The notes below the pieces were generated by a model. It was not told where the DNA came from. It did no database searches and saw nothing but the letters and a program-made list of their open reading frames with translations. Shown here one piece after another: positions 17,137 through 24,769 of a DNA stretch of 56,688 nt. Position 1 is the stretch's first letter. Each line of letters opens with the position of its first letter. The stretch lies in contig JARCRQ010000012.1 of NCBI GenBank assembly GCA_029850585.1, forward strand, positions 70,130 to 126,817, given 5' to 3'. A program made the position numbers and the translations under genes. This DNA comes from Sideroxydans sp. (GTDB taxonomy: Bacteria > Pseudomonadota > Gammaproteobacteria > Burkholderiales > Gallionellaceae).

Positions 17137-17949
17137 ATGCCCAACCTTCTTATTGCTATCGTTATTTTTCTAAGCTATGCGGGACTGTCTGCGTATTTTT
17201 GGCGCACGCAATCCACGGGCAAAACCGACCCCGCCAGTCGCGGAGTCATCGGTCACGCGCTACTCGCCCCGCTTAGCCTGCATGGCTATTTATTGAGCAG
17301 CGACATGTTCGCCAATGGCGGCTTTGATTTTGCTTTGCTCAACGCGCTGTCGCTGATTATTTGGCTGACCTTGTGCGTGTATTGGGTAGCGCGCTTCTTT
17401 TATCCTCTAGGCGCATTGCTCACTTTGGTGTTGCCTGTTGCCGCCCTCGCCGCCGTATTGCCTAGCGTTTTCCCCAGCGAACATTTGCTCACCCACACGC
17501 ACACTTTGGCGTTCACTGCCCACATCAGCGCGGCGATGTTGGCGTACAGCTTATTTACGATCGCGGTGTTCCATGCCGTGCTGATTTCGCAAGTTGAAAA
17601 ACGTCTGCACCAACACACCCTGCCGCGCGTATTGCGCAACTTACCGCCGCTGTTGAGCATGGAACGCTTACTGTTTCAAATCATCGCGATTGGCTTTGTG
17701 TTGCTCACTTTGACGCTGGCATCGGGCGTGTTTTTCAGTGAGCAAATCTTCGGCAAAGCCGCGCAATTCAATCACAAAGTGCTGTTCGGCATCCTTGCTT
17801 GGCTGGTGTTTGCCACACTGTTGTGGGGACATGTCCGCTACGGCTGGCGCGGTCGCATCGCGGTGCGCTGGACAGTCAGCGGCTTTGCTTTTTTGCTGAT
17901 TGCCTATTTGGGCAGCAAGTTTGTACTGGAAATTTTGTTGCGGCGATAA
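17137..17949 (+). CDS. YpjD/CcsA-like inner-membrane protein
   Basis: 270 residues with about eight hydrophobic helices and conserved histidines in THTHTLAFTAHISAAMLAY-like segments (HTHTLAFTAH near residues 122-131) and in FNHKVLFGILAW. This matches the cytochrome c assembly protein family (CcsA/YpjD), usually found beside ffh. The role of the short YpjD branch in heme handling is not established. A TAGAAT box with GC-rich discriminator (17102-17113) lies 24 bases before the ATG and is probably the promoter, giving a short leader with an A7 run just upstream of the start. Confidence 0.85.
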   Translation: MPNLLIAIVIFLSYAGLSAYFWRTQSTGKTDPASRGVIGHALLAPLSLHGYLLSSDMFANGGFDFALLNALSLIIWLTLCVYWVARFFYPLGALLTLVLPVAALAAVLPSVFPSEHLLTHTHTLAFTAHISAAMLAYSLFTIAVFHAVLISQVEKRLHQHTLPRVLRNLPPLLSMERLLFQIIAIGFVLLTLTLASGVFFSEQIFGKAAQFNHKVLFGILAWLVFATLLWGHVRYGWRGRIAVRWTVSGFAFLLIAYLGSKFVLEILLRR

Positions 17950-17964
17950 AGCGTTGTTGCGTTC

Positions 17965-18729
17965 ATGTCTATTGTTACCCTCACCCCTACTTTTACCTCA
18001 CTTGCACAGCTCGCACCTGCCTTGCAAAACCAAGGCTACGCGGTGTTGCGTAACGCTGATTTAGCCGCTCTTAGCGGCGCGTCGTTAGCCGAATTTGAGG
18101 GCTTAAAAGACAGCTGGAATCATCTGCCGCCCGATGCTTTTCTTAAAGATGGCGGACGCTATCGCAGTCGCCGCCACGCCTCGTTCATTATTCGCGAACC
18201 CGCCATCGAACTTGTCGCGCATCGCGCCCATTACCAACCCTTGTCTTACAACGCCCTACACGGCGGGATGCACCGTATGTTCGATGCAATCGAAGCGCAG
18301 ACCTTGGCGCAAGCGGTATGGAACAAATTGCTCCTCGCACTGGCGAGCGTGTGCAGCGCACTCAAAGGCGCGCAGCCTTGGTATGTCGAAGCGCATCAAT
18401 TTCGCATCGACACGCGCCACGGCATCGGTCGCCCCACGCCCGAAGGCGCGCACCGCGACGGCGTAGATTTTGTGGCGATTGTGTTGGTCGATAGAGTGAA
18501 TGTCAGCGGCGGCGAAAGCCGTGTGTTTGAAGCAGACGGCCCCAACGGACAACGCTTCACCCTCACCGAGCAGTGGACACTGGTGCTGTTAGACGACCAA
18601 AAAGTGATCCACGAATCCACGCCAATACAGCCACTCGCCGACAATGCGCATCGCGATACCTTAGTGCTAACCTTCCGCGCAGGGGGCTTTCTCGAAGCCA
18701 CTGCTGAACCCACCACGCCTCATCAATAA
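17965..18729 (+). CDS. 2OG-Fe(II) dioxygenase family protein
   Basis: 254 residues of the 2OG-Fe_Oxy_2 type (PF10014-like), which includes free amino-acid hydroxylases such as isoleucine dioxygenase. The iron facial triad is visible as HRDGVDF (His and Asp near 158-160) and a distal His in KVIHEST; an Arg in RDTLVLTFR could bind 2-oxoglutarate. It starts 15 bases after the YpjD-like gene and probably shares its transcript, then ends at a terminator. Substrate is unknown; hydroxylation of a free amino acid is a family-level guess. Confidence 0.8.
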   Translation: MSIVTLTPTFTSLAQLAPALQNQGYAVLRNADLAALSGASLAEFEGLKDSWNHLPPDAFLKDGGRYRSRRHASFIIREPAIELVAHRAHYQPLSYNALHGGMHRMFDAIEAQTLAQAVWNKLLLALASVCSALKGAQPWYVEAHQFRIDTRHGIGRPTPEGAHRDGVDFVAIVLVDRVNVSGGESRVFEADGPNGQRFTLTEQWTLVLLDDQKVIHESTPIQPLADNAHRDTLVLTFRAGGFLEATAEPTTPHQ

Positions 18730-18744
18730 AACTGACCAGCCAAT

Positions 18745-18780
18745 AAAAAAACACCTCAAAACTGCTGGGGTGTTTTTTTA
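18745..18780 (+). terminator. terminator after the dioxygenase gene
   Basis: AAAAAAACACC pairs with GGTGTTTTTTT across a loop of about 14 bases containing further partial pairing, ending in seven T on the plus strand. Confidence 0.85.
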
Positions 18781-18793
18781 TTGCGGTTGAGAT

Positions 18794-18862
18794 TTATTTA
18801 ATCAAACGTAACGCAAACGGTACACGGAATGGTTTGCCACTAGCGGCATTGATGATAACCAT
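18794..18862 (-). pseudogene. possible C-terminal gene relic
   Basis: A 22-codon open frame (ATG at 18860-18862, stop at 18794-18796) reads MVIINAASGKPFRVPFALR followed by a few residues. It looks like the conserved end of a protein, but the same frame has a stop codon 15 bases upstream of the ATG and there is no ribosome site. I could not identify the parent family. It is either a decayed gene end or chance. Confidence 0.25.
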
Positions 18863-18923
18863 GCGCGGGCATTCGCCTCAAACGCGGCGCGGATACTAAC
18901 AACAATGTGTGGCGTGCGTAACC

Positions 18924-19229
18924 TTATTTAATGGGCTGCACCAACACCCACGGGCTCACCACGACCGTCCACAGCAGCGCGTCATTTTCAAACCAACTCG
19001 CCGCTTGTTCGTCGCGCACTTTGCCGAATTGTTGGCTTGCCATCCACGCCTGAATTTGCGTGGCATTGTCTTGCGACATTTGCCAGCCCACCTCGACCAA
19101 ATCCAATTCGGGCGCGACATACAACGCCACGCCGCTGGCGAAATAACGCTGCATATCGCGCCACGCCATTTGCGCGGTTTCTAAATTTAGTTTGGCACGA
19201 TGCACGGTAGATAAATCTTGTTCGGACAT
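18924..19229 (-). CDS. DUF2288 domain-containing protein
   Basis: 101 residues, matching the usual length of DUF2288 proteins. Recognisable stretches are AKLNLETAQMAWRDMQRYFA, VALYVAPELDLVEVGWQM and the C-terminal WTVVVSPWVLVQPIK. Function is unknown. The frame extends upstream, but the ATG at 19227-19229 (MSEQDLSTVHR) fits the family. The gene stands alone between the relic region and the glycine-zipper lipoprotein gene, with the latter's terminator just upstream. Confidence 0.8.
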   Translation of the reverse strand: MSEQDLSTVHRAKLNLETAQMAWRDMQRYFASGVALYVAPELDLVEVGWQMSQDNATQIQAWMASQQFGKVRDEQAASWFENDALLWTVVVSPWVLVQPIK

Positions 19230-19355
19230 GGTTGAATCGCTTTCTTGGTGAATTTTTTGGCGCGCACAATAGCAGATTTGCGCGGCGGGATTGCGTCCCT
19301 TTTTAACTGGATTTTCGCCAGCGCGGGAAGGATGCAATGAGATACTGTAGGCAAT

Positions 19356-19381
19356 AAAAAAGGGAGCTCGCGCTCCCTTTT
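19356..19381 (-). terminator. terminator of the glycine-zipper lipoprotein gene
   Basis: GGGAGC / GCTCCC stem with a four-base loop, extended by A/T pairs to AAAAGGGAGC and GCTCCCTTTT; six U follow on the minus strand. It lies 26 bases after the lipoprotein stop codon. Confidence 0.9.
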
Positions 19382-19406
19382 CACCACAACAAATACGGAC
19401 TACATT

Positions 19407-20078
19407 TTAGTTCGCAATCACGCTGTCATTTTCGATTTTCACTTTTTGTCCATTCGCCAAAGCAGGCTCAGTAGCTTGGCGATAAGTGCGTTCGCCGCCA
19501 TCTTCCATGCGCACGACGATGTCGTAATGGATGGTTTTCTTGGCGTTCTTTTCAATCGCATTGCCGGCTACCGCGCCGCCGATTGCGCCTGCCAAGGTCG
19601 CCAAATCTTTACCCGTGCCGCCGCCTACTTGGTTGCCCAACAAGCCGCCCACCACACCACCGCCGATTACGCCTAAGCCCGAACCTTTGCCCGCTTCTTC
19701 AATTTTATTGATGGACAAAACCACGCCGCAGTTGGTGCAAACGGGTTTCATCGCGGTCATCGGTGCATTGACTTTTTCGTTAGCAGCGGGCGCATGTGCA
19801 GACTTAGGTGCAGCGGCTTTTTTCACTGGCGCAGCAGCGGTTGCAGCCGCTACAGGAGCTGGGGCGGCGACAGGCGCGGCAGCCGCTTGCTTGGCTTTTT
19901 CTTCGGCTAACGCAGCTTGTACTTTTTCTTCTACCACTTTGTCTTGCGCAGCTTGTTGCGCTTTTTCGGCTTCTAAAGCAATTTTGACTTGCGCCGCAAC
20001 TTCTTCAGTCGAAGGTTTAGGTGAACAAGCTGCCAGCGTAGCGAGCAGAGCTAACAACAGTAAATTGGATTTTTTCAT
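19407..20078 (-). CDS. glycine-zipper 2TM lipoprotein
   Basis: 223 residues. A lipoprotein signal peptide ends in the lipobox LAAC near residue 19, followed by a Lys/Glu/Gln/Ala-rich region (25-65), an Ala/Pro linker and, near residues 130-170, a glycine zipper (GLGVIGGGVVGGLLGNQVGG) of the 17-kDa surface-antigen/SlyB type. A cysteine pair VCTNCG precedes the zipper, an unusual feature that could bind metal or form a disulfide. Outer-membrane attachment is inferred. The longer frame was rejected because the ATG at 20076-20078 begins a normal signal peptide. Confidence 0.85.
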   Translation of the reverse strand: MKKSNLLLLALLATLAACSPKPSTEEVAAQVKIALEAEKAQQAAQDKVVEEKVQAALAEEKAKQAAAAPVAAPAPVAAATAAAPVKKAAAPKSAHAPAANEKVNAPMTAMKPVCTNCGVVLSINKIEEAGKGSGLGVIGGGVVGGLLGNQVGGGTGKDLATLAGAIGGAVAGNAIEKNAKKTIHYDIVVRMEDGGERTYRQATEPALANGQKVKIENDSVIAN

Positions 20079-20160
20079 GGCGTTATTGATCTCGAAAATT
20101 AAGGGATGCCAAACTGCGGCGGCGCGCATCTTAGCACTGTCTGCAAGGTTTATCGCCGCG

Positions 20161-20880
20161 TTAATCCGCAACTAATAAAGCACGTTGTGCCGCGCTTAAA
20201 TAACACCAGTCGCCTTCTGCCAAGCCTAACTCAGTTAACGTCAACTTGCCGATTTGCGCGCGCTGCAACGCCACACAATGATTGCCAGCCGCTGCCAACA
20301 TACGTTTGACTTGATGATATTTGCCTTCCGCCAACACAATCTCAATTTGATACTCGCCAACCCTGCGGCAGCTCACCGCCGCCAAGGGCGCGGGTTCGTC
20401 GTTGAGCTGCACGCCATGCAGCAACGCGGCGACCAGCTCGTCGCTCACCGCCGCGTGCGTGGTCGCGACATAAATTTTCGGCACATGATATTTCGGCGAA
20501 GACTGGCGATGAATAAAGGGGCCATCATCCGACATCAACAACAGCCCCCTGGTGTCGTGATCCAAGCGTCCCACGGGTTGCACATCGCGACGGTCAAACT
20601 GCTCTGGCAGCAGCTTCAACACCCCAGGATGATGGCTGGCTTTACGCGAACACTCATAGTTGGCGGGCTTATTTAAGGCGATGTAAACATGTTCGTGATA
20701 CGTCCACAGCTCATCAAAAATTGTGAATTGCAGTCCATCCGTGTCGATACTCACACGGCTGTCATCGACCACGCTGCCATTGATGCTGACCTCGCCATCG
20801 GCAATGACTTCGGCACACCATTTGCGTGTGCCGAAGCCTTGTGATTGCAGGATTTTGTCTAACGATAATTTTTTGCTCAT
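20161..20880 (-). CDS. rsuA: 16S rRNA pseudouridine(516) synthase
   Basis: 239 residues. An N-terminal S4 RNA-binding domain (SLDKILQSQGFGTRKWC onward) precedes the RsuA catalytic domain with the diagnostic VGRLDHDTRGLLL, in which the Asp is the catalytic residue, and the EGKYHQVKRML motif. RsuA makes pseudouridine 516 in 16S rRNA; RluB/E/F relatives share the fold, but length and motif wording favour RsuA. The ATG is preceded by TTTTAGG and by a GC-rich hairpin in the leader. Confidence 0.9.
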   Translation of the reverse strand: MSKKLSLDKILQSQGFGTRKWCAEVIADGEVSINGSVVDDSRVSIDTDGLQFTIFDELWTYHEHVYIALNKPANYECSRKASHHPGVLKLLPEQFDRRDVQPVGRLDHDTRGLLLMSDDGPFIHRQSSPKYHVPKIYVATTHAAVSDELVAALLHGVQLNDEPAPLAAVSCRRVGEYQIEIVLAEGKYHQVKRMLAAAGNHCVALQRAQIGKLTLTELGLAEGDWCYLSAAQRALLVAD

Positions 20881-20897
20881 CCTAAAATTTTAACAGA

Positions 20898-20930
20898 CGC
20901 GCGCAGATTGCTAAAAAATCTCTGCGCGTG
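20898..20930. repeat. GC-rich hairpin in the rsuA upstream region
   Basis: CGCGCAGA (20900-20907) pairs with TCTGCGCG (20921-20928), extendable by a G-U and a C-G pair, around a 13-base loop containing an A6 run. It lies between the divergent starts of rsuA and the EamA transporter gene, about 20-50 bases upstream of rsuA. Confidence 0.55.
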
Positions 20931-20990
20931 CGCACGCTTTTCCATCAATAATCCGCCGCTACGTTTTATCTCTATCTGGAAAGATTTTTC

Positions 20991-21863
20991 ATGCCTTTGC
21001 CATTCGCTTTTTTTGCCGTGATTTTGATTTGGTCAACCACGCCGCTCGCCATCCAATGGAGCGCGCAGGGCGCGGGATTTAGCTTCGCGGTGTTGTCGCG
21101 GATGTGCTTGAGCGTGTTGCTGTGTGTAGCTTTGCTGTTCGTATTGCGCGTGCGCATTCCCTTGCATAGACGCGCGTTGCACAGCTATCTCGCCAGCGGT
21201 TTGAGCATGGCAGGGACGATGGTGCTGGCGTACTGGTCGGCGCAATTCGTCAGCTCAGGGATGATTTCGCTGCTGTTCGGCATCTCGCCGCTGATTAGCA
21301 GTTTGGGTGCGGCACTATGGCTTAAAGAAGAATCGCTGACGCGCGAAAAATTACTCGGCATGGGCTTAGGTCTGCTGGGCTTGCTGCTGGTGTTTCGCGG
21401 CGGCTTAGCGGTGGGTGCAACGGCGGGATTACTGGCATTATTTTTCGCCGTGGTGATGCAAGCGTTAGGCTTGGTATGGATTAAAAAAGTCGGCGACGAC
21501 AGCCCGCCGCTGGCAACCACATTTGGCTCGTTAATCGTCGCCTTGCCAGTGTTCTTTATCGCTTGGTGGCTATTCGATGGACACTTGCCTGAGGCGATTC
21601 CCAGCCGCGCACTGAGCGCGATTATTTACCTCGCCAGCGTCGGTTCAGTGTTGGGATTTCTGCTCTATTACTACCTGATTAAACACATGGACACAGGGCG
21701 CATCGCGCTGATCAATCTCATCACCCCCGTGCTGGCGTTGCTGCTTGGACACACCCTCAACGGCGAAGCAATTTTGCCGCAGGTGTGGCTAGGCGGCGCG
21801 TGCATTCTGTGCGGCTTGGCGGTGCATCGCTATGGCACACAAACCTTGCTGCGCTTGCGCTAA
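20991..21863 (+). CDS. EamA/DMT-family transporter
   Basis: 290 residues with ten predicted transmembrane helices arranged as two EamA repeats (about 1-130 and 140-285); motifs such as LFGISPLISSLGAALWLKEE and INLITPVLALLLGHTLNGE mark the end of each repeat. Members export amino acids, nucleotides or drugs, or import metabolites. Nothing in the neighbourhood gives a substrate. Divergent from rsuA and followed by a bidirectional hairpin. Confidence 0.88.
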   Translation: MPLPFAFFAVILIWSTTPLAIQWSAQGAGFSFAVLSRMCLSVLLCVALLFVLRVRIPLHRRALHSYLASGLSMAGTMVLAYWSAQFVSSGMISLLFGISPLISSLGAALWLKEESLTREKLLGMGLGLLGLLLVFRGGLAVGATAGLLALFFAVVMQALGLVWIKKVGDDSPPLATTFGSLIVALPVFFIAWWLFDGHLPEAIPSRALSAIIYLASVGSVLGFLLYYYLIKHMDTGRIALINLITPVLALLLGHTLNGEAILPQVWLGGACILCGLAVHRYGTQTLLRLR

Positions 21864-21891
21864 GTCATGCCCACACAACACGCAAAATGAA

Positions 21892-21921
21892 AACAGCCGA
21901 CTGAGTTTGCAGTCGGCTGTT
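21892..21921. terminator. hairpin terminator between the convergent transporter and prodomain genes
   Basis: Perfect 12-bp stem AACAGCCGACTG / CAGTCGGCTGTT with a six-base loop. On the minus strand it is followed by TTTTCATTTT, so it mainly serves the prodomain-like gene; the plus side has no T-run. Confidence 0.8.
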
Positions 21922-21943
21922 GGCTGTTGGCTACGGCGAAAAA

Positions 21944-22555
21944 TTAACGCGTATGCACTTCCGTCCACCAATTCGGTGAAGCAGACAGCACCTCACCCGC
22001 TTTATAAATGGCATTAGCTAAGTCCAAGCTCGCCAAACCTGGCGGACTTTTAATCAAATACACATTGCTGCCAGAGCCAACTTTTTCCACCATCTGCAAG
22101 TTGTTGCGGGTTAACCACGCCTGCACCGCCGCGCCATCCCATGCGGGATTGAAGATGACCACTACATTGCCTGGCAAACTTTTCATCGCCGCACTGGCAT
22201 TCGGCGCGCTGTGCAACACGGGCGCGAAGCGGCTATTCGGTTGCGCGCTGGTGAGTGCGCGCGCGGCAGTGGTGCTGTTGCTCACTTGCCATAAGCGCAC
22301 CCCGCCCCGCACCTCTTTCACCGAACCCGTTGTCAGTCCTGCCGCGCGCACTTGCGTGGCACTTTGTGGGGTGGGGTTAAATTCGGCGAGTAGTTGCGGA
22401 TTAAGCCACACGGTTTGCGCGCGATTGCCGTCATACCAAGTGTAGCTTTGGCTCAAAGGTGCGACGGCTTTACCCGTTGCGGCAGCAGGGCCTGCACATG
22501 CGCTGTTCATACTTGCCAGCGACAAAACGGCGAATAAGCAAAAGGTGTGTTTCAT
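21944..22555 (-). CDS. secreted stand-alone subtilase prodomain-like protein
   Basis: 203 residues with a signal peptide (MKHTFCLFAVLSLASMNSACA). The C-terminal half, from about residue 115, reads like the N-terminal propeptide of large subtilases: LPGNVVVIFNPAWDGAAVQ, WLTRNNLQMVEKVGSGSNVYLIK, then LASLDLANAIY and a terminal SASPNWWTEV, the pattern that normally directly precedes the catalytic domain. Here it is its own gene, 41 bases downstream of the S8 peptidase gene, which lacks such a segment. The likely role is an inhibitor/folding chaperone acting in trans. SD AAGGAG precedes the ATG. The family comparison is from memory, not a search. Confidence 0.65.
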   Translation of the reverse strand: MKHTFCLFAVLSLASMNSACAGPAAATGKAVAPLSQSYTWYDGNRAQTVWLNPQLLAEFNPTPQSATQVRAAGLTTGSVKEVRGGVRLWQVSNSTTAARALTSAQPNSRFAPVLHSAPNASAAMKSLPGNVVVIFNPAWDGAAVQAWLTRNNLQMVEKVGSGSNVYLIKSPPGLASLDLANAIYKAGEVLSASPNWWTEVHTR

Positions 22556-22596
22556 GGTGTGGCTCCTTAAAAAGTAAATGCGCGGTAGCGACGAGT

Positions 22597-24591
22597 TTAG
22601 TGTCCGTAGAACTTTAATGACCACGATTGTAAATTGCCGATGTCGCCAGCAAAGCTATCTTTGACGGTAATCGTCCAGTTGCCATTGGCGAGCTCGCCTA
22701 AATGCGCCGCACTGCCAAATACCCAAGCGTTGTAAGGCGTACAACTGCCAGCCCCTCCAGGTGCGCAACCATGCGGCACGGCAAGATGGCTAACCGAACC
22801 CGACGGGCTGGTCAGCGTGATGTCCAAATCGCCTGCGTAAGTGTGATTCGCCGCGCTAAAAGTGATTTCGACAAACTCGATGCTAGCGATGCCACTGCCT
22901 GCGACCGCCAAAGTGTGACTTACGCCTGCATTGCTAGGCGGATTTGGTACGGCGAGAGTCGGCGCAACGTAATCTGGAATGGCTAAGTTAGGGGCTGCCG
23001 GCGTTGGGATAAACGTGAGTTCTGCGGGCAAATTGACCCACGTTTTTGCCGCTGCCACGGCTGCCGCCGCATCCACCACACCAAAGCCATATTGGTGATT
23101 GAAGTAATAACGCGGGTTGGTCGCCGAACTCACGCCCGTGCCGTTTAACCACCAGCCTGTAGTCGTCGCGGGGCACGGCGTGCCCGCAGCAACCACCGTC
23201 GTACACACGCCGAAGTCATTGCTGCGTGAGGTTTGCGCCAAAATCACGCGTACATCGCGCCAGCTCAGCGCAGGGTTCGCCTCTAGCATCAATGCCACCA
23301 CACCTGACACCGTCGGCGTAGCAGAGGACGTGCCGTTCATGCACTTGGTGTAATTTTTGTTAGCGTAATCGGTGGCTGTAGTGTTATGTCCAACCACCCC
23401 CGTGCGGTCGATGGTGGTGATGGCGTGTGTATTACAAAATTCGCCCCCAGGTGCAGCGACCCACAGATTCGCCCCCATTTCAGAATAGCTTGAACGTGTG
23501 CCTTGGTCGTTAACCGCACCGACCGCCATCACACCGCGATAATTGGCTTGCCCGTCGTAGTTGGAGTTGTCGGCGCAGCTCGCCACCTGCGTACAGCTAG
23601 CCGCTTTCCCTTGCGCACCATTACCCGCCGCCCATACATACACCGTGCCTTTGCCCGCGCGACCGGTGGTCAAGCCCGTTTGAATGGCATTGCGCCATGC
23701 AAAACTACTCGCCGCCAAATTGCCTGTGCCATCAGGCGCGCCCCAGCTATTGCTAGAGATGCTCACGCCAGCCGCGTTGCGCGTCATCGCATCAGCTTCG
23801 TTTGCTGTTAATGAAGATTGCAGCAAGTTATAGCCGCTCACTTTGGCATTCGGTGCTACGCCCACGCCGCCCAAACCGTTATTTCGCTTGGCGGCAATAA
23901 TGCCCGCGACACTTGTACCGTGACCTGATGCGGCGTCAGCGGGGTCATTGGTCGGGTCGCTGCTGCCATTCACATAGTTATGGCTCAAACCATTCGCCAC
24001 CACATTGCTAGCCAAATCTTCATGCCCCGCTTCCATGCCGTCATCGACCACAGCCACAGTCACACCTTGCCCCGTGACACCGACACCTGCGGCAGGTTGC
24101 CAAGCGAGCGCGACGTTAATGTCTTCGCCCGCTTTGGCTGCCACATTGGTCGCGCCCACTTGTGAGGTATTTTTCAAATTCCACTGATCGGCGAATAAGG
24201 GGTCGGCGGCGACCGCACCCGCAACAGGGGTGGTGCTTACTTCTGCGGACGGCGCGCTTTCACCATTCGCACCGACGGCCGTCACAACGTAGTAATAAGC
24301 TGTGCCATTGGTCAGTCCTGTGTGGGCTAAGGGGTTAGAAGTGGCAAGCAACAAAGTGCCATTGGCTTTGCTCACCCCAGGCGTAGTGCGCCAATACACG
24401 TTGTAAGCCGTCGCACCCGCGACGGGGTTAGCGGTGAGCAATACATAGCCATCTTTTGCCGTCGCCACTAAGCCCGTGGGCGTAGCCGTCACGACAGGGG
24501 GAGTAGGTGGTGGTGCTGCACCGCCACCGCCGCCACCACCACAACCGATTAACGCCAGAGACAAACAAAATGCCGCCCATTGGTAATTCAT
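22597..24591 (-). CDS. lipoprotein S8 subtilisin-like serine peptidase with Fn3 and P-domain
   Basis: 664 residues. Lipobox LIGC at residue 17 followed by a run of seven Gly and a Pro linker, a fibronectin type III domain (about 35-122), then the S8 catalytic domain beginning DPLFADQWNLKNTSQ. The triad is visible: Asp near 183 (VAVVDDGMEAG), His near 224 (GHGTSVAG), oxyanion Asn near 324 (AAGNG) and Ser near 422 (GTSSATP). A proprotein-convertase P-domain (about 560-664) ends the protein. No propeptide separates the Fn3 from the catalytic domain; a prodomain-like gene follows on the same strand. The start at 24591 has GGGGGTG upstream. Probably anchored in the outer membrane or cell-surface exposed. 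Confidence 0.92.
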   Translation of the reverse strand: MNYQWAAFCLSLALIGCGGGGGGGAAPPPTPPVVTATPTGLVATAKDGYVLLTANPVAGATAYNVYWRTTPGVSKANGTLLLATSNPLAHTGLTNGTAYYYVVTAVGANGESAPSAEVSTTPVAGAVAADPLFADQWNLKNTSQVGATNVAAKAGEDINVALAWQPAAGVGVTGQGVTVAVVDDGMEAGHEDLASNVVANGLSHNYVNGSSDPTNDPADAASGHGTSVAGIIAAKRNNGLGGVGVAPNAKVSGYNLLQSSLTANEADAMTRNAAGVSISSNSWGAPDGTGNLAASSFAWRNAIQTGLTTGRAGKGTVYVWAAGNGAQGKAASCTQVASCADNSNYDGQANYRGVMAVGAVNDQGTRSSYSEMGANLWVAAPGGEFCNTHAITTIDRTGVVGHNTTATDYANKNYTKCMNGTSSATPTVSGVVALMLEANPALSWRDVRVILAQTSRSNDFGVCTTVVAAGTPCPATTTGWWLNGTGVSSATNPRYYFNHQYGFGVVDAAAAVAAAKTWVNLPAELTFIPTPAAPNLAIPDYVAPTLAVPNPPSNAGVSHTLAVAGSGIASIEFVEITFSAANHTYAGDLDITLTSPSGSVSHLAVPHGCAPGGAGSCTPYNAWVFGSAAHLGELANGNWTITVKDSFAGDIGNLQSWSLKFYGH

Positions 24592-24646
24592 TACGCACCC
24601 CCGATTAAGTACACCGCAAAATTTAAGCGGCGCATTTAATAGAAAC

Positions 24647-24657
24647 GGGGGGGGGGG
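24647..24657. repeat. poly-G tract (11 G) in a divergent promoter region
   Basis: Eleven consecutive G on the plus strand between the divergent starts of the S8 peptidase gene (56 bases away) and the RMD1-family gene (113 bases away). Homopolymers of this length slip during replication and can vary promoter or leader spacing. It is the longest mononucleotide run I saw in the window. Confidence 0.8.
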
Positions 24658-24769
24658 TGTCAATGCTTATCTTTGAGCAGTAACTCTGGGGCGCAGTTCT
24701 GCCACGCATGGTTTGACGCTATGCGTCCACAGCGTTAGGCTTAAGCCCACTTTTTGTTGCGCGATTGCC

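Noticed and set aside
24520-24545. Repeated CCGCCA/CCACCA triplets as a phase-variation tract
   Set aside because: They encode the seven-Gly linker after the lipobox; unit length of three cannot shift the frame, and such linkers are common.
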